NCBI GenBank assembly: GCA_963833495.1
Contig: CAWHYJ010000021.1
Span: 62,001-126,000, forward strand
Source of the DNA: Fodinibacter sp963833495
Lineage (GTDB): Bacteria > Actinomycetota > Actinomycetes > Actinomycetales > Dermatophilaceae
DNA: 64,000 nt
Reading direction: 5' to 3'
Shown here: one piece after another, positions 26,072 through 35,781 of the stretch
Layout of the letters: every line of letters begins with the position of its first letter
How positions within the stretch are numbered: the first letter of the stretch is position 1
The notes under the pieces: generated by a model
What the model was told of the DNA's origin: nothing
The model's database searches: none
Seen by the model: the letters and a program-made list of their open reading frames with translations, nothing else
Translations under genes and position numbers: made by a program

Positions 26072-26708
26072 GCCGTCCCAGCCCGTCTCGCACGGGTGAA
26101 ACCCAGGGTGCGCACGTCGACCACGGGCGTCGCGCCGGTGACCGCCTCGGCGGCCGCGCTCGGGTCGTCCTTCGCCACCCAGAAGCCACCCACGGAGTTG
26201 CGGCGCGCGCGCAGCGCCGCGAGCACCCGGCTGCGCTCCTCCTCGTCACGGGCCGCGGCCAGGGCCGGCAGGTACGACTCGCTGATGTCCACCTCGCGGC
26301 GGTCGGTGGCCGCCAGCGGCGGGCCGTCGACGCGCTCGAGCAGCACGGTCGCGTCGCCCAGCACGAGGTGCTCGAACCGACCCGGCCGGCCTGTACCCGC
26401 ACGGCGGCGACGGCCGCCCACGGGCTCCACGGGTGTGCGGTGTCGCCGGTGGGCCGGTGCTCGTCGGTGACCCGCTCGATGGAGGACGCGAGCAGCGCCG
26501 CGAGGCCGCGGTCGTCGCCGTGGCCCAGCTCGCCGAGCAGGGTGCCACCCAGCCGGCGCGCGTACCACGCCACCCCGTGACGACACACGCCCTCGGCGCC
26601 GGGCAGGAAGGCGCCGTCGACGACCACCGCGGCGCCGGGCACGGCACCCGCGAAGTCCTCGTCCAGGCGGCCCCGGTCGGCCACGACGCTCGCCGTGGTC
26701 ACCAGCAT
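26026..26708 (-). CDS. protein phosphatase 2C-like protein (one frameshift)
   Basis: The first frame starts MLVTTASVVADRGRLDEDFA and has AVVVDGAFLPGAEG and HPWSPWAAVAAVRVQAGR. Near 26374-26382 the frame shifts, and the rest (EHLVLGDATVLLERVDGPPL to the end) is in another frame. The pattern of acidic residues, a VVVDG strand and the late GD motif resembles PP2C-type phosphatases, but the classic DGMGG is missing, so the assignment is tentative. Repaired length is about 227 residues. It converges on the L,D-transpeptidase gene. Confidence 0.5.
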
Positions 26709-26800
26709 CCGCGCTCCTGCCCGGTCGGGGTTCCGACCACCGTGGCCAGCATGTGGACGAACCGTAGGCCGGGGGGCCCGTCCCGTGGGAGGCTCGCGTC

Positions 26801-26845
26801 GTGACGTTCCGTGACGTGGCCACCACCACGATCATTATCGGCTAG
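26801..26845 (+). CDS. cimA leader peptide (MTFRDVATTTIIIG)
   Basis: GTG 26801 opens a 14-codon frame with three Thr codons followed directly by three Ile codons (ATC ATT ATC), then Gly and TAG. GGGAGG lies 9 bases upstream. ATT is rare in this window. The frame ends at the foot of a 10-bp hairpin that is followed by a terminator with a T run, the layout of a transcription attenuator. Isoleucine is the end product of the citramalate route and threonine is the source of the alternative 2-oxobutyrate route, so the codons fit the gene. Confidence 0.75.
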   Translation: MTFRDVATTTIIIG

Positions 26846-26869
26846 CGCGACGAGACCTCCTCGTCGCGC
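26845..26869 (+). promoter_or_regulatory. first hairpin of the cimA attenuator
   Basis: GCGCGACGAG (26845-26854) pairs perfectly with CTCGTCGCGC (26860-26869) around ACCTC. The octamer AGACCTCC occurs in it (26853-26860) and again as the 5' arm of the terminator (26870-26877). When a ribosome stalls on the Ile codons it would open this hairpin and let the first copy pair with the terminator's 3' arm. Confidence 0.7.
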
Positions 26870-26896
26870 AGACCTCCCGCACCCGGGGGGTCTTTT
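26870..26896 (+). terminator. intrinsic terminator of the cimA attenuator
   Basis: AGACCTCCCG (26870-26879) pairs with CGGGGGGTCT (26884-26893), ten pairs with one T-G, around CACC, and the T run extends to 26896. It lies about 190 bases before cimA. Confidence 0.75.
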
Positions 26897-27011
26897 GCTT
26901 GTCGGGAGCGTCGCGGGAGCGGCGCCACCGGGAAGCGAGTGCCGCATCCCCCACACCCCGGGGGCGCGGTAGCAGCGCCGGCCCGAGAATGGGCGGAGCA
27001 GCACACGTCCC

Positions 27012-27035
27012 GCCCCGGCCCTCACGGGCCGGGGC
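27012..27035 (+). other. 10-bp hairpin in the cimA leader
   Basis: GCCCCGGCCC (27012-27021) pairs perfectly with GGGCCGGGGC (27026-27035) around TCAC. It lies between the attenuator and the cimA start. It may protect the mRNA or act as a second pause; the remaining bases 26897-27082 show no gene. Confidence 0.5.
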
Positions 27036-27082
27036 ACAGACGCCGGGCGACCGGCACACCGATCGATATCGGGGAAGCAGTG

Positions 27083-28675
27083 ATGACCGACATCCACGTC
27101 TACGACACGACGCTGCGCGACGGCGCCCAGCAGGAGGGCCTGAACCTCTCCGTGGCGGACAAGCTCGCCATCGCCGCCCACCTCGACGAGCTGGGGGTCG
27201 GCTTCATCGAGGGCGGCTGGCCCGGCGCCAACCCCAAGGACACCGAGTTCTTCGCCCGGGCAGCGGCCGACCTGCGGCTGCACAACGCGACCCTCGCGGC
27301 GTTCGGGGCGACCCGCCGGGTCGGGGGCCGCGCCGAGAGCGACCCGCAGGTGCGGGCGCTGCTCGACAGCCAGGCCCAGGTCGTCACCCTGGTCGCGAAG
27401 TCGCACCCCGGTCACGTCGAGCGCGCGCTGCGCACCACGCTCGCCGAGAACCTCGAGATGATCCGCGACACCGTGACGTTCCTGCGCGGGGAGGGGCGGC
27501 GGGTCTTCCTCGACGCCGAGCACTTCTTCGACGGCTACGCCGCCGACCGCGACTACGCCATCGAGGCCGTGCGGGCCGCCACCGAGTCCGGTGCCGAGGT
27601 CGTCGCGCTCTGCGACACCAACGGTGGGATGCTGCCCAGCCAGGTCGCCGACGTCGTCGACGACGTCGTGCGCTCCACCGGCGCGCGGATCGGCATCCAC
27701 TGCCACAACGACACCGGGTGTGCGGTCGCCAACTCGATGGCCGCGGTCGATGCCGGCGCGACCCACGTGCAGGGCACCATCAACGGCTACGGCGAGCGCA
27801 CCGGCAACGCCGACCTGCTCACGGTCGTCGCCAACCTCCAGCTCAAGAAGGGGCTGCCGCTGCTCGAGCCGCACCGGCTGCAGGAGTCGACCCGCATCGC
27901 CCACGCGATCGCCGAGGTCACCAACGTGCCGGCCTACTCGCGCCAGCCCTACGTCGGGTCGAGCGCGTTCGCGCACAAGGCCGGCCTGCACGCGAGCGCG
28001 ATCAAGGTCGACCCCGACCTCTACCAGCACATGGACCCCAAGGCCGTGGGCAACGACATGCGGATGCTGGTGTCCGACATGGCCGGTCGCGCCTCCATCG
28101 AGCTGAAGTCGCGCGAGCTCGGGTTCGACCTCGACTCGACGAACGAGCAGGACAACGCGACGCTGGCCCGGGTGCTGCGGGCGGTCAAGGAGCGTGAGCT
28201 GCGCGGCTACACCTTCGACGCCGCCGACGCCTCGTTCGAGCTGCTGCTGCGCCGCGAGCTCGACGGCTCCCTTCCCGAGTTCTTCGAGGTCGAGTCGTGG
28301 CGCGTCATCACCGACGCCCGCGGCGACGACGAGGCGCTGTCCGAGGCCACCGTCAAGCTCGTCGCGGCCGGCGAGCGCGGCGTGCGCACCGGTGAGGGCA
28401 ACGGCCCGGTCAACGCGCTCGACCAGGCGCTGCGCTCGGCGCTGGCCAAGTTCTACCCCGAGATCCGCAACCTCGAGCTGATCGACTACAAGGTGCGCAT
28501 CCTGGATGCCGCCCATGGCACCGACGCCGTCACCCGGGTGCTCATCGAGACCTCCGACGGCACCACCTCGTGGACCACCATCGGCGTCGCCGCCAACATC
28601 CTCGAGGCCTCGTGGGACGCGCTCGTCGAGTCGGTCACCTACGGCCTGGTCCGGGCCGGCGTCGCCCCCCGCTGA
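27083..28675 (+). CDS. cimA: (R)-citramalate synthase
   Basis: The 530-residue enzyme condenses pyruvate and acetyl-CoA to citramalate, giving 2-oxobutyrate for isoleucine without threonine. The HMGL-like TIM barrel begins VYDTTLRDGAQQEGLNLS; FIEGGWPGANPKD replaces the ESGFP-type motif of isopropylmalate synthases and is typical of the citramalate/2-isopropylmalate family TIGR00977. Metal ligands are in GIHCHNDTGCAVANS, followed by HVQGTINGYGERTGNADL. The C-terminal LeuA-type allosteric domain is at about residues 395-525. ATG 27083 has GGGGAAG upstream. Confidence 0.9.
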   Translation: MTDIHVYDTTLRDGAQQEGLNLSVADKLAIAAHLDELGVGFIEGGWPGANPKDTEFFARAAADLRLHNATLAAFGATRRVGGRAESDPQVRALLDSQAQVVTLVAKSHPGHVERALRTTLAENLEMIRDTVTFLRGEGRRVFLDAEHFFDGYAADRDYAIEAVRAATESGAEVVALCDTNGGMLPSQVADVVDDVVRSTGARIGIHCHNDTGCAVANSMAAVDAGATHVQGTINGYGERTGNADLLTVVANLQLKKGLPLLEPHRLQESTRIAHAIAEVTNVPAYSRQPYVGSSAFAHKAGLHASAIKVDPDLYQHMDPKAVGNDMRMLVSDMAGRASIELKSRELGFDLDSTNEQDNATLARVLRAVKERELRGYTFDAADASFELLLRRELDGSLPEFFEVESWRVITDARGDDEALSEATVKLVAAGERGVRTGEGNGPVNALDQALRSALAKFYPEIRNLELIDYKVRILDAAHGTDAVTRVLIETSDGTTSWTTIGVAANILEASWDALVESVTYGLVRAGVAPR

Positions 28676-28692
28676 CCCTGCGGCCCCCGGCG

Positions 28693-29039
28693 CGTCCCCA
28701 GATCGACCAATAGGTCACACGGGGTGCGCCCGGTCGGGTCGCGCTTTCGCTGACCGCTGCGCGGTGGTCGCCTCTGGTTCCGCTCGCGTTGGGTGGCCCT
28801 TCATCTCGCCTTCCAGGGTTCGCACTCTTGGCCGCATCGGTTCGCCCACGGCATCCCGCCGCTCCACTCTGCTCTTGCTGCTGTTGCCGGCTCGGGTCGC
28901 TGCTCCGGATGTGTGTCGTTGCTCCGGATTCGTGCTGCTGCAGCGGCGCGTATCGGGAGTTCGGACCCGAGCCGGGAGCAACGACCCGAGCCGACGGCAT
29001 CCGGCGGGCCGGGCGTCCCCGGCTCGACCAATAGGTCAC
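28693..29039. repeat. structured intergenic element bounded by 26-bp direct repeats
   Basis: CGTCCCCAGATCGACCAATA (then GGTCAC) at 28693-28718 recurs at 29014-29039 with two differences in 26. Each copy contains the dyad GACC-AATA-GGTC. Between them are about 295 bases with visibly more T and lower codon bias than the genes around and no convincing coding frame. This is the whole non-coding gap between cimA and the ComB-like gene apart from the latter's promoter. Confidence 0.6.
28889..28992. repeat. long inverted repeat inside the intergenic element
   Basis: GGCTCGGGTCGCTGCTCCGG (28889-28908) is nearly the reverse complement of 28972-28992 (one mismatch and one extra base). The loop holds another copy of the inner part (TCGTTGCTCCGG, 28917-28928), and GACCCGAGCC occurs twice around the 3' arm. 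A large stem-loop or alternative stems could form. Confidence 0.6.
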
Positions 29040-29056
29040 TTCGGGGACGTCGCCGG

Positions 29057-29062
29057 TAGCGT
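29057..29062 (+). promoter_or_regulatory. -10 element of the ComB-like gene (leaderless)
   Basis: TAGCGT is followed by 8 bases and GTG 29071. The second direct-repeat copy with its GACC-AATA-GGTC dyad lies just upstream (29026-29037), near the -35 position, so it could be an operator. Confidence 0.45.
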
Positions 29063-29070
29063 CGGTGGGC

Positions 29071-29832
29071 GTGTCGTCACCGTGGAGCCGGCAGTCCTGC
29101 GACGTGCGCCTCGACTGGGGGTTGCGCGGCGCTCGCGCGCTCGTGTCCGGCGGCGTGCACACGGTGGTGGTCGTCGACGTGCTGTCGTTCACGACGTCGG
29201 TGACCATTGCCGTAGAGCGGGGCACGGCCGTCTGGCCGCATCCGTGGGGCGCCGGCTCGGCTCCCGACCTGGCGGCCAGGATGGATGCCGTGTGCGCGCT
29301 CGGGCGCACGGCCGCCGGTCCGGGCGAGATCAGCCTGTCTCCGGCGAGCATCCTCGCGGCCGACCCGGTGCAGCGCCTCGTGCTCCCGTCACCGAACGGG
29401 TCGGCCATCTGCGCCGCGCTCGCCGACGCCGGCGTCACGGTGGTTGCCGCGTCGCTGCGCAACGCCACTGCGGTTGGTGAGTGGCTGTCGGGACAGCACG
29501 GTCCGGTCGGCGTGGTCGCTGCGGGGGAGCGGTGGCCGGACGACGGCTCGCTGCGGCCGGCGGTCGAGGACCTCTGGGGTGCGGGTGCCGTCGTCGCCGC
29601 GATGGTCGCGGCCCGGCCGGCCACCAGGGTGAGCCCGGAGGCACTGGTGGCCCCAGCGGCGTTCGGTGCGGTGCGCGACGCCGTGCCCGGTCAGCTGATG
29701 CGGTGTTCGAGCGGGGTCGAGCTGGTGGAGCAGGGATTCGGCCGCGACGTCGCGGTGGCGGCGGAGGTCGACGCCTCGCCCGTGGTGCCCGTTCTCACCG
29801 ACAACTGGTTCAGGGGGTTACCCCCGCCGTGA
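29071..29832 (+). CDS. ComB family protein (2-phosphosulfolactate phosphatase-like)
   Basis: The 253-residue product matches the ComB layout: HTVVVVDVLSFTTSVTIAVE near the N-terminus, LPSPNGSAICAAL in the middle with the conserved SPNG loop, VVAAGERWPDDGSLRPAVED, and the C-terminal VPVLTDNWFR. ComB hydrolyses phosphosulfolactate in coenzyme M synthesis in archaea; bacterial members occur without the rest of that pathway and their role is unclear. GTG 29071 is chosen by its promoter; GTG 29065 is possible. The end overlaps a convergent gene by 23 bases. Confidence 0.75.
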   Translation: MSSPWSRQSCDVRLDWGLRGARALVSGGVHTVVVVDVLSFTTSVTIAVERGTAVWPHPWGAGSAPDLAARMDAVCALGRTAAGPGEISLSPASILAADPVQRLVLPSPNGSAICAALADAGVTVVAASLRNATAVGEWLSGQHGPVGVVAAGERWPDDGSLRPAVEDLWGAGAVVAAMVAARPATRVSPEALVAPAAFGAVRDAVPGQLMRCSSGVELVEQGFGRDVAVAAEVDASPVVPVLTDNWFRGLPPP

Positions 29833-30742
29833 GTGCGGAAGTGGTCGCTCCTGCAACCGTTTCCGCACTCGGGGCCGGCATGGCGGTGTCGATCACGTCG
29901 AGCAGGCGGCGGCGCAGCGCGTTCGAGCGCTCGGCGAACGCACGCTGGCGCTCCAGGTAGACGGCTTTGCCCTCCGGGGTCTCGATCGGCACCGGGGCAT
30001 ACCCGAGCTCTCGCAGGTCGTAGGGCGACGCCTCCATGTCGAGCACCCGGATCTCACGCGCCAGGTCGAACGCGTCGGCCACCAGGTCGCTCGGCACGAG
30101 TGGGGTCAGCTTGAACGCCCACTTGTAGACGTCCATCCCCGCGTGCAGGCACCCCGGCTGCTCCATCGTGACCTGGCTGTCGCGGCTGGGGCGCAGCGCG
30201 TTCCGCGGCCGCGCGGAGTCGGTGAAGAACCGGTACGCGTCGAAGTGCGAGCAGCGGATGCCGTGCCGTTCCACGACCGCGTCGGTGCCCGCGCTGCCCA
30301 GCCGCAGCGGCCAGCCCGCGTGCCGCACGTCGTCGGCGGCGATGCCGTGCACCATCGCCCATTCGTGCAGCCCGAAGCAGCCCAGCTGCGCCGGCCGGGA
30401 GACCGTCGCGGACAGGAGGTTCCGCACGAAGTCGACGGTGTGCGCCCGCGCCGCGAGGAAGCCCTCCACGTCGAGCACCACCGCGTCGCCGGCCACTCGG
30501 TAGTGGGTCCACGCCGCGCGGGGGAGGTGGGCGGCATGCTCGAGCGCGAAGCCCGCCCCCGGGTGCCACCGGCGCAGCCGGCCCGGTGAGTTGTTGTAGT
30601 AGCGGAACAGGAAGTCCTCGACCGGGTGGGTGCGGCCGTCGGCGCGGCGTGCCCGGTGGGCGGACGTGGCAGCGTCGACGCGGGCCTCGTGGGCGGCCGC
30701 CAGGGTCTCCCACTCCGGCCGGGGGAGCGCGCTCAGGGTCAC
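29810..30742 (-). CDS. conserved actinobacterial protein (often labelled 3-methyladenine DNA glycosylase)
   Basis: The 310-residue product starts VTLSALPRPEWETLAAAHEA and contains conserved aromatic blocks: HPVEDFLFRYYNNSPG, GCFGLHEWAMVHG, IRCSHFDAYRFF, QPGCLHAGMDVYKWAFKL and ASPYDLRELGYAPVPIETPE. I remember this family being annotated as 3-methyladenine DNA glycosylase, but no helix-hairpin-helix or AlkA-type active site is visible, so the name is doubtful. No signal peptide or membrane helix. It is alone on its strand here. Confidence 0.65.
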   Translation of the reverse strand: MTLSALPRPEWETLAAAHEARVDAATSAHRARRADGRTHPVEDFLFRYYNNSPGRLRRWHPGAGFALEHAAHLPRAAWTHYRVAGDAVVLDVEGFLAARAHTVDFVRNLLSATVSRPAQLGCFGLHEWAMVHGIAADDVRHAGWPLRLGSAGTDAVVERHGIRCSHFDAYRFFTDSARPRNALRPSRDSQVTMEQPGCLHAGMDVYKWAFKLTPLVPSDLVADAFDLAREIRVLDMEASPYDLRELGYAPVPIETPEGKAVYLERQRAFAERSNALRRRLLDVIDTAMPAPSAETVAGATTSALTAGVTP

Positions 30743-30804
30743 CGCACCACGGTACCCACGCGACGGAGCCCCGGGACGCACGCCCCGAGGCTCCGGACGA
30801 CCGC

Positions 30805-31182
30805 TCAGCCCTTGGGGTAGGGGCCGTACTGGTTGTCGTTCTCGCTGTCGAGGACGAAGAAGTAGAGCAGCACGAAGAACCCGATGATCGGGATCAGGCC
30901 GATGAGCAGCCACCAGCCGGACCGGCCGGTGTCGTGCAGGCGCCGCACGGCAACGGCGAGGTTCGGGATGAAGAACACGATGAGGGCGATGGTGGCGATC
31001 CACCCACCGCCGACGGTCGTGTCGCTGTAGGTCAGCCCGACGGCGCGGTCAAGGATCCCGGCGACGATGTAGACGATGGTGACGAACAGGTACCACCACC
31101 AGTACTCGCTGCGTCGGGCCCTCCCCGAGAAGGTGGCGTACTTGTTGAGGAGGACGCTGCTGACGGCCTGGCTGAAGGACAT
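30805..31182 (-). CDS. DUF805 family membrane protein
   Basis: The 125-residue product has the DUF805 pattern: an N-terminal FSGRARRSEYWWWYLF, a central hydrophobic segment, VRRLHDTGRSGWWLL and two more helices ending with an acidic NDNQYGPYPKG tail. Four membrane helices are likely. The function of the family is unknown. ATG 31182 was chosen because upstream codons do not fit. Confidence 0.85.
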   Translation of the reverse strand: MSFSQAVSSVLLNKYATFSGRARRSEYWWWYLFVTIVYIVAGILDRAVGLTYSDTTVGGGWIATIALIVFFIPNLAVAVRRLHDTGRSGWWLLIGLIPIIGFFVLLYFFVLDSENDNQYGPYPKG

Positions 31183-31381
31183 GACACGCTCCTGGTCCGA
31201 GATAACTGCCTCGGGGCAGACGGTAGTGACGGCGCGGCTCGGGGTGGGGGACGTCCCGGCAACCCGGCACCCGGCGTGGCGCAGCGGGAACCCCGGAGCC
31301 GGTCCCGTTCGTCGTGAGGGACGATGGGGTGTCGACGTCCGGTCCCGCTCCTGACGCCCCTCAACCGCGAAGGCCACCGCC

Positions 31382-32296
31382 ATGCGTAGGACCCTCCCGC
31401 TCGCTGCCGCGGTCGCCGTGATGCTCGCCCTCACCGCCTGTGGCGGCGACCCGGAGCCCGCAGCGTCGAGCGCAACGCGCGCCCCGGCATCCTCGAGCCC
31501 GTCGCCGTCCGCCTCTCCCTCGCCGAGCGGGTCCGCGGCCGGCGGCCTCTACGTGGCCCTGGGCGACTCGCTCGCCGCCGGCTACCAGCCCGGGGGAGCC
31601 GAGCTGCGCGACACCGCCTACCCGGCGCTCACGGCCGGCCGGCTGGGGTCGGGTGGCGGCGAGCTGACCCTGGAGAACCTCGGCTGCAGCGGCGAGACGA
31701 CGACCTCGCTCGTCAAGGGCGGCAAGTGCGACTTCGCCGCCGGCAGCCAGCTCGAGCAGGCTGAGAAGCTGCTCACGGGCGGCAAGGACGTCGCGCTCGT
31801 CACCATCGACATCGGTGGCAACGACCTGCTGCGCTGCGTGCGGGGCGGGGCGCAGATCGACACCGCGTGCGTGAGCTCCGGTGTCGCGACGGTGAAGAAG
31901 AACCTCCCGGCGATCCTGAAGCGGCTGCGGACGGCGGCCGGGCCCGACGTGCCCGTGCTGGTGCTCGGCTACTACAACCCGTGGCTTGCCGCGAAGGCGC
32001 TCGACCAGCCGGTCAAGGGCGTCGACGCCGCCGCCAAGGCCTACACCGGGCTGAGCGACGCGATCGAGTCGGCGGCGAAGTCGACCGGCACCACCTTCGT
32101 CGGGCTCGACGAGGCGTTCTCGACCAACGACACCACCCCGACGACGATCAACGGTCGGACGGTGCCCGAGAATGCCGCGAAGATCTGCACCCTCACCAAC
32201 ATCTGCACCGCCGCCGACATCCACCTCACCGACGAGGGTGCGGCCACGGTGGCCCGGGTGCTCGCCAAGGCGGCCCAGCAGGCCGGCGTCTCCTGA
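31382..32296 (+). CDS. SGNH-family esterase/lipase, lipoprotein
   Basis: The 304-residue product has a lipoprotein signal (hydrophobic AAAVAVMLALTACGG with the lipobox Cys at residue 20) and a Ser/Pro-rich linker to about residue 55. The SGNH catalytic blocks follow: LYVALGDSLAAGYQPG (Ser), GCSGE (Gly), IDIGGNDLLRC (Asn) and the late DIHLTDEG (Asp/His). It is an extracytoplasmic hydrolase with unknown substrate. GAAGG lies 8 bases before the ATG. A paralog follows directly. Confidence 0.9.
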   Translation: MRRTLPLAAAVAVMLALTACGGDPEPAASSATRAPASSSPSPSASPSPSGSAAGGLYVALGDSLAAGYQPGGAELRDTAYPALTAGRLGSGGGELTLENLGCSGETTTSLVKGGKCDFAAGSQLEQAEKLLTGGKDVALVTIDIGGNDLLRCVRGGAQIDTACVSSGVATVKKNLPAILKRLRTAAGPDVPVLVLGYYNPWLAAKALDQPVKGVDAAAKAYTGLSDAIESAAKSTGTTFVGLDEAFSTNDTTPTTINGRTVPENAAKICTLTNICTAADIHLTDEGAATVARVLAKAAQQAGVS

Positions 32297-32347
32297 CCCA
32301 GGAGCGACGGGTTCGACGGCATCTTTGCCCCTGTCGGCGTCACCGCC

Positions 32348-32353
32348 TAGAGT
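32348..32353 (+). promoter_or_regulatory. -10 element of the second SGNH gene
   Basis: TAGAGT would start a transcript near 32360, leaving a leader of about 38 bases with an AGGGGGAG ribosome binding site before ATG 32398. Confidence 0.45.
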
Positions 32354-32397
32354 CGCCCGGGCGCGGCAACGACGCCGCCGTCAGGGGGAGCAGTTCC

Positions 32398-33252
32398 ATG
32401 AACCGTCGCACGTGGTCCGTCGTCGTCGCCGTCCTGGCCGCCGTGGGGCTGTCGGCACCCTCGGCATCCGCCCAGGCCCCGCCGGCCGCGTCCTCGCACG
32501 CCATGGGCTGGTACCTCGCCCTGGGCGACTCGCTGGCCGCCGGCTACCAGCCGGGGCAGGGTGACGACCCCACCGGCGGCTACGTGGGGGGCGTGCTCGA
32601 GGCGGTGCGAGCTGAGACGGCCAAGACCAAGCTGGTCAACGTCGCGTGCAGCGGCGAGACCGTGGTGACGATGGTGCGCGGGGGGCGTTGCGACTACGAC
32701 GAGGGCACCCAGCTGGCCCAGGCGCTCGAGTTCCTCCACGCCCACCGGCGCACCACCCGCCTGGTCACCATCGACATCGGCGCCAACGACGTGCAACGCT
32801 GCGTCAGCCGCACCCCGCTCGCCATCGACTTCGCGTGCATCCAGGCTGGTCTGGGCGACGTGCAGCGGCTGCTCCCGCAGGTGCTGGCGCAGCTCCACGC
32901 CGCGGCGCCAGGCGCCCACATCGTCGTGCTCAACTACTACAACCCGTTCCTCGCCGCCTACCTCACCGGTGCGGCCGGGCAGGCCGTCGCGCAGCAGTCG
33001 GTCGCCCTGCAGGCGGCCCTGAACGCGGTCATCGCCGGGTCCGCGGCCTCGGTGGGTGCCGACGTCGCCGACGTCTCCACCGCCTTCCGCAGCACCGTCA
33101 CCGCCCCGGTCCTGGTGCCCGAGCTCGGTGGCACGGTCCCCACCAACGTGGCCACCATCTGCGCCTGGACCTGGATGTGCCGGCTCGGCGACATCCACGC
33201 CAACGACACCGGGTATGCCGTGATGAGCGGGGCCGTGGCCGCTCGCCTCTGA
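32398..33252 (+). CDS. SGNH-family esterase/lipase, secreted
   Basis: The 284-residue product resembles the upstream protein: WYLALGDSLAAGYQPGQGDD, CSGETVVTMVRGGRCDYDEG, IDIGANDVQRC and DIHANDTGYAVMS carry the four catalytic blocks. It has a normal signal peptide (AVLAAVGLSAPSASAQA) without a lipobox Cys, so it is released rather than anchored. The two genes are a tandem duplication that has diverged in localisation. Confidence 0.9.
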   Translation: MNRRTWSVVVAVLAAVGLSAPSASAQAPPAASSHAMGWYLALGDSLAAGYQPGQGDDPTGGYVGGVLEAVRAETAKTKLVNVACSGETVVTMVRGGRCDYDEGTQLAQALEFLHAHRRTTRLVTIDIGANDVQRCVSRTPLAIDFACIQAGLGDVQRLLPQVLAQLHAAAPGAHIVVLNYYNPFLAAYLTGAAGQAVAQQSVALQAALNAVIAGSAASVGADVADVSTAFRSTVTAPVLVPELGGTVPTNVATICAWTWMCRLGDIHANDTGYAVMSGAVAARL

Positions 33253-33261
33253 GCCCGGCCC

Positions 33262-33267
33262 TAGGCT
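33262..33267 (+). promoter_or_regulatory. -10 element of the FAH-family gene (leaderless)
   Basis: TAGGCT, then 7 bases, then ATG 33275. Confidence 0.5.
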
Positions 33268-33274
33268 GGAACCC

Positions 33275-34045
33275 ATGCGCATCGCGAGGTTCACGACGGG
33301 TGACGACCCGGCCTACGGGCTGGTCGACGGTACGGGCGAGAAGATCGCCGAGATCACGGGAGACCCGCTCTACCAGCGGATCGAGCTCACCGGCGCCGTG
33401 CACGAGGTCGACGACGTGCGGCTGCTGGCGCCGGTCATCCCGCGCAGCAAGGTGATCGGCATCGGGAAGAACTACGCCGACCACGCGCGCGAGATGGGTG
33501 GTGAGGCGCCCGACGAGCCGCTGATGTTCCTCGTCCCCAACACCGCCGTGGTCGGGCCCGGCGACCCGGTCGTGATGCCGCCGCAGACTTCCGAGGTCGG
33601 CTACGAGGGCGAGCTCGCCGTCGTGATCGGCCGGCTGTCCAAGGACCTCGAGCCGCACGACGCGCTCGCGGCCGTCTTCGGCTACACCGTCGCCAACGAC
33701 GTGACGGCCCGCGACCTGCAGCGCGGCGACGGCCAGTGGGCCCGCGCCAAGGGCTTCGACACCTTCTGCCCCTTGGGGCCGTGGATCGAGACCGACCTCG
33801 ACCCGGCGGCCCAGCACATCACCACCAAGGTCGACGGCAAGGTCGTCCAGGACGGCCCGACCTCCGACATGGTGCACGACGTGGCCACGCTCATCTCGCA
33901 CGCGTCCAAGGCGTTCACCCTGCTGCCCGGCGACGTCATCCTCACCGGCACCCCGGCCGGGGTCGGCCTGGTCGAGTCCGGCCAGCGGGTCGAGGTCGAG
34001 GTGGACGGCATCGGGGTGCTCAGCAACCCCTTCGTGCGTCACTAG
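33275..34045 (+). CDS. fumarylacetoacetate hydrolase (FAH) family protein
   Basis: The 256-residue product has the N-terminal FAH extension and the core with KVIGIGKNYADHAREMG, the metal ligands in EVGYEGELAVVIGR and GYTVANDVTARDLQ, and late LLPGDVILTGTPAGVG. Relatives hydrolyse or isomerise 2-keto acids, such as acylpyruvates or homoprotocatechuate products. In many actinobacteria this gene precedes gltX, as here, without a known link. The stop codon is part of the gltX promoter element. Confidence 0.88.
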   Translation: MRIARFTTGDDPAYGLVDGTGEKIAEITGDPLYQRIELTGAVHEVDDVRLLAPVIPRSKVIGIGKNYADHAREMGGEAPDEPLMFLVPNTAVVGPGDPVVMPPQTSEVGYEGELAVVIGRLSKDLEPHDALAAVFGYTVANDVTARDLQRGDGQWARAKGFDTFCPLGPWIETDLDPAAQHITTKVDGKVVQDGPTSDMVHDVATLISHASKAFTLLPGDVILTGTPAGVGLVESGQRVEVEVDGIGVLSNPFVRH

Positions 34046-34048
34046 GCT
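34043..34048 (+). promoter_or_regulatory. -10 element of gltX overlapping the FAH stop codon
   Basis: TAGGCT includes the TAG stop of the preceding gene and ends 10 bases before ATG 34059. Confidence 0.45.
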
Positions 34049-34058
34049 GTCGCCCACC

Positions 34059-35653
<1,595 letters not shown>

Positions 35654-35693
35654 CCGGGCGCGCGCTGACCGGCGGCCGCCCGGCATCCGCGAT

Positions 35694-35723
35694 TTGGGTG
35701 CGGGCGAGGCAGCCCGGTAGGAT
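35694..35723 (+). promoter_or_regulatory. promoter of tRNA-Gln
   Basis: TTGGGT (35694-35699) and TAGGAT (35718-35723) are 18 bases apart, about 58 bases before the tRNA. Confidence 0.5.
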
Positions 35724-35781
35724 CGGTCCTCGGTTCGCCCGACGACCAGCCGCCTCGCGACGAGTCTGAGGGCATACCCCA

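Noticed and set aside
27012..27035. T-box riboswitch before cimA.
   Set aside because: No T-box sequence or specifier stem is visible; the leader peptide and terminator explain the region better.
28693..29039. Insertion sequence or transposase in the repeat-bounded element.
   Set aside because: It is too short and shows no transposase frame; it is reported only as a structured element.
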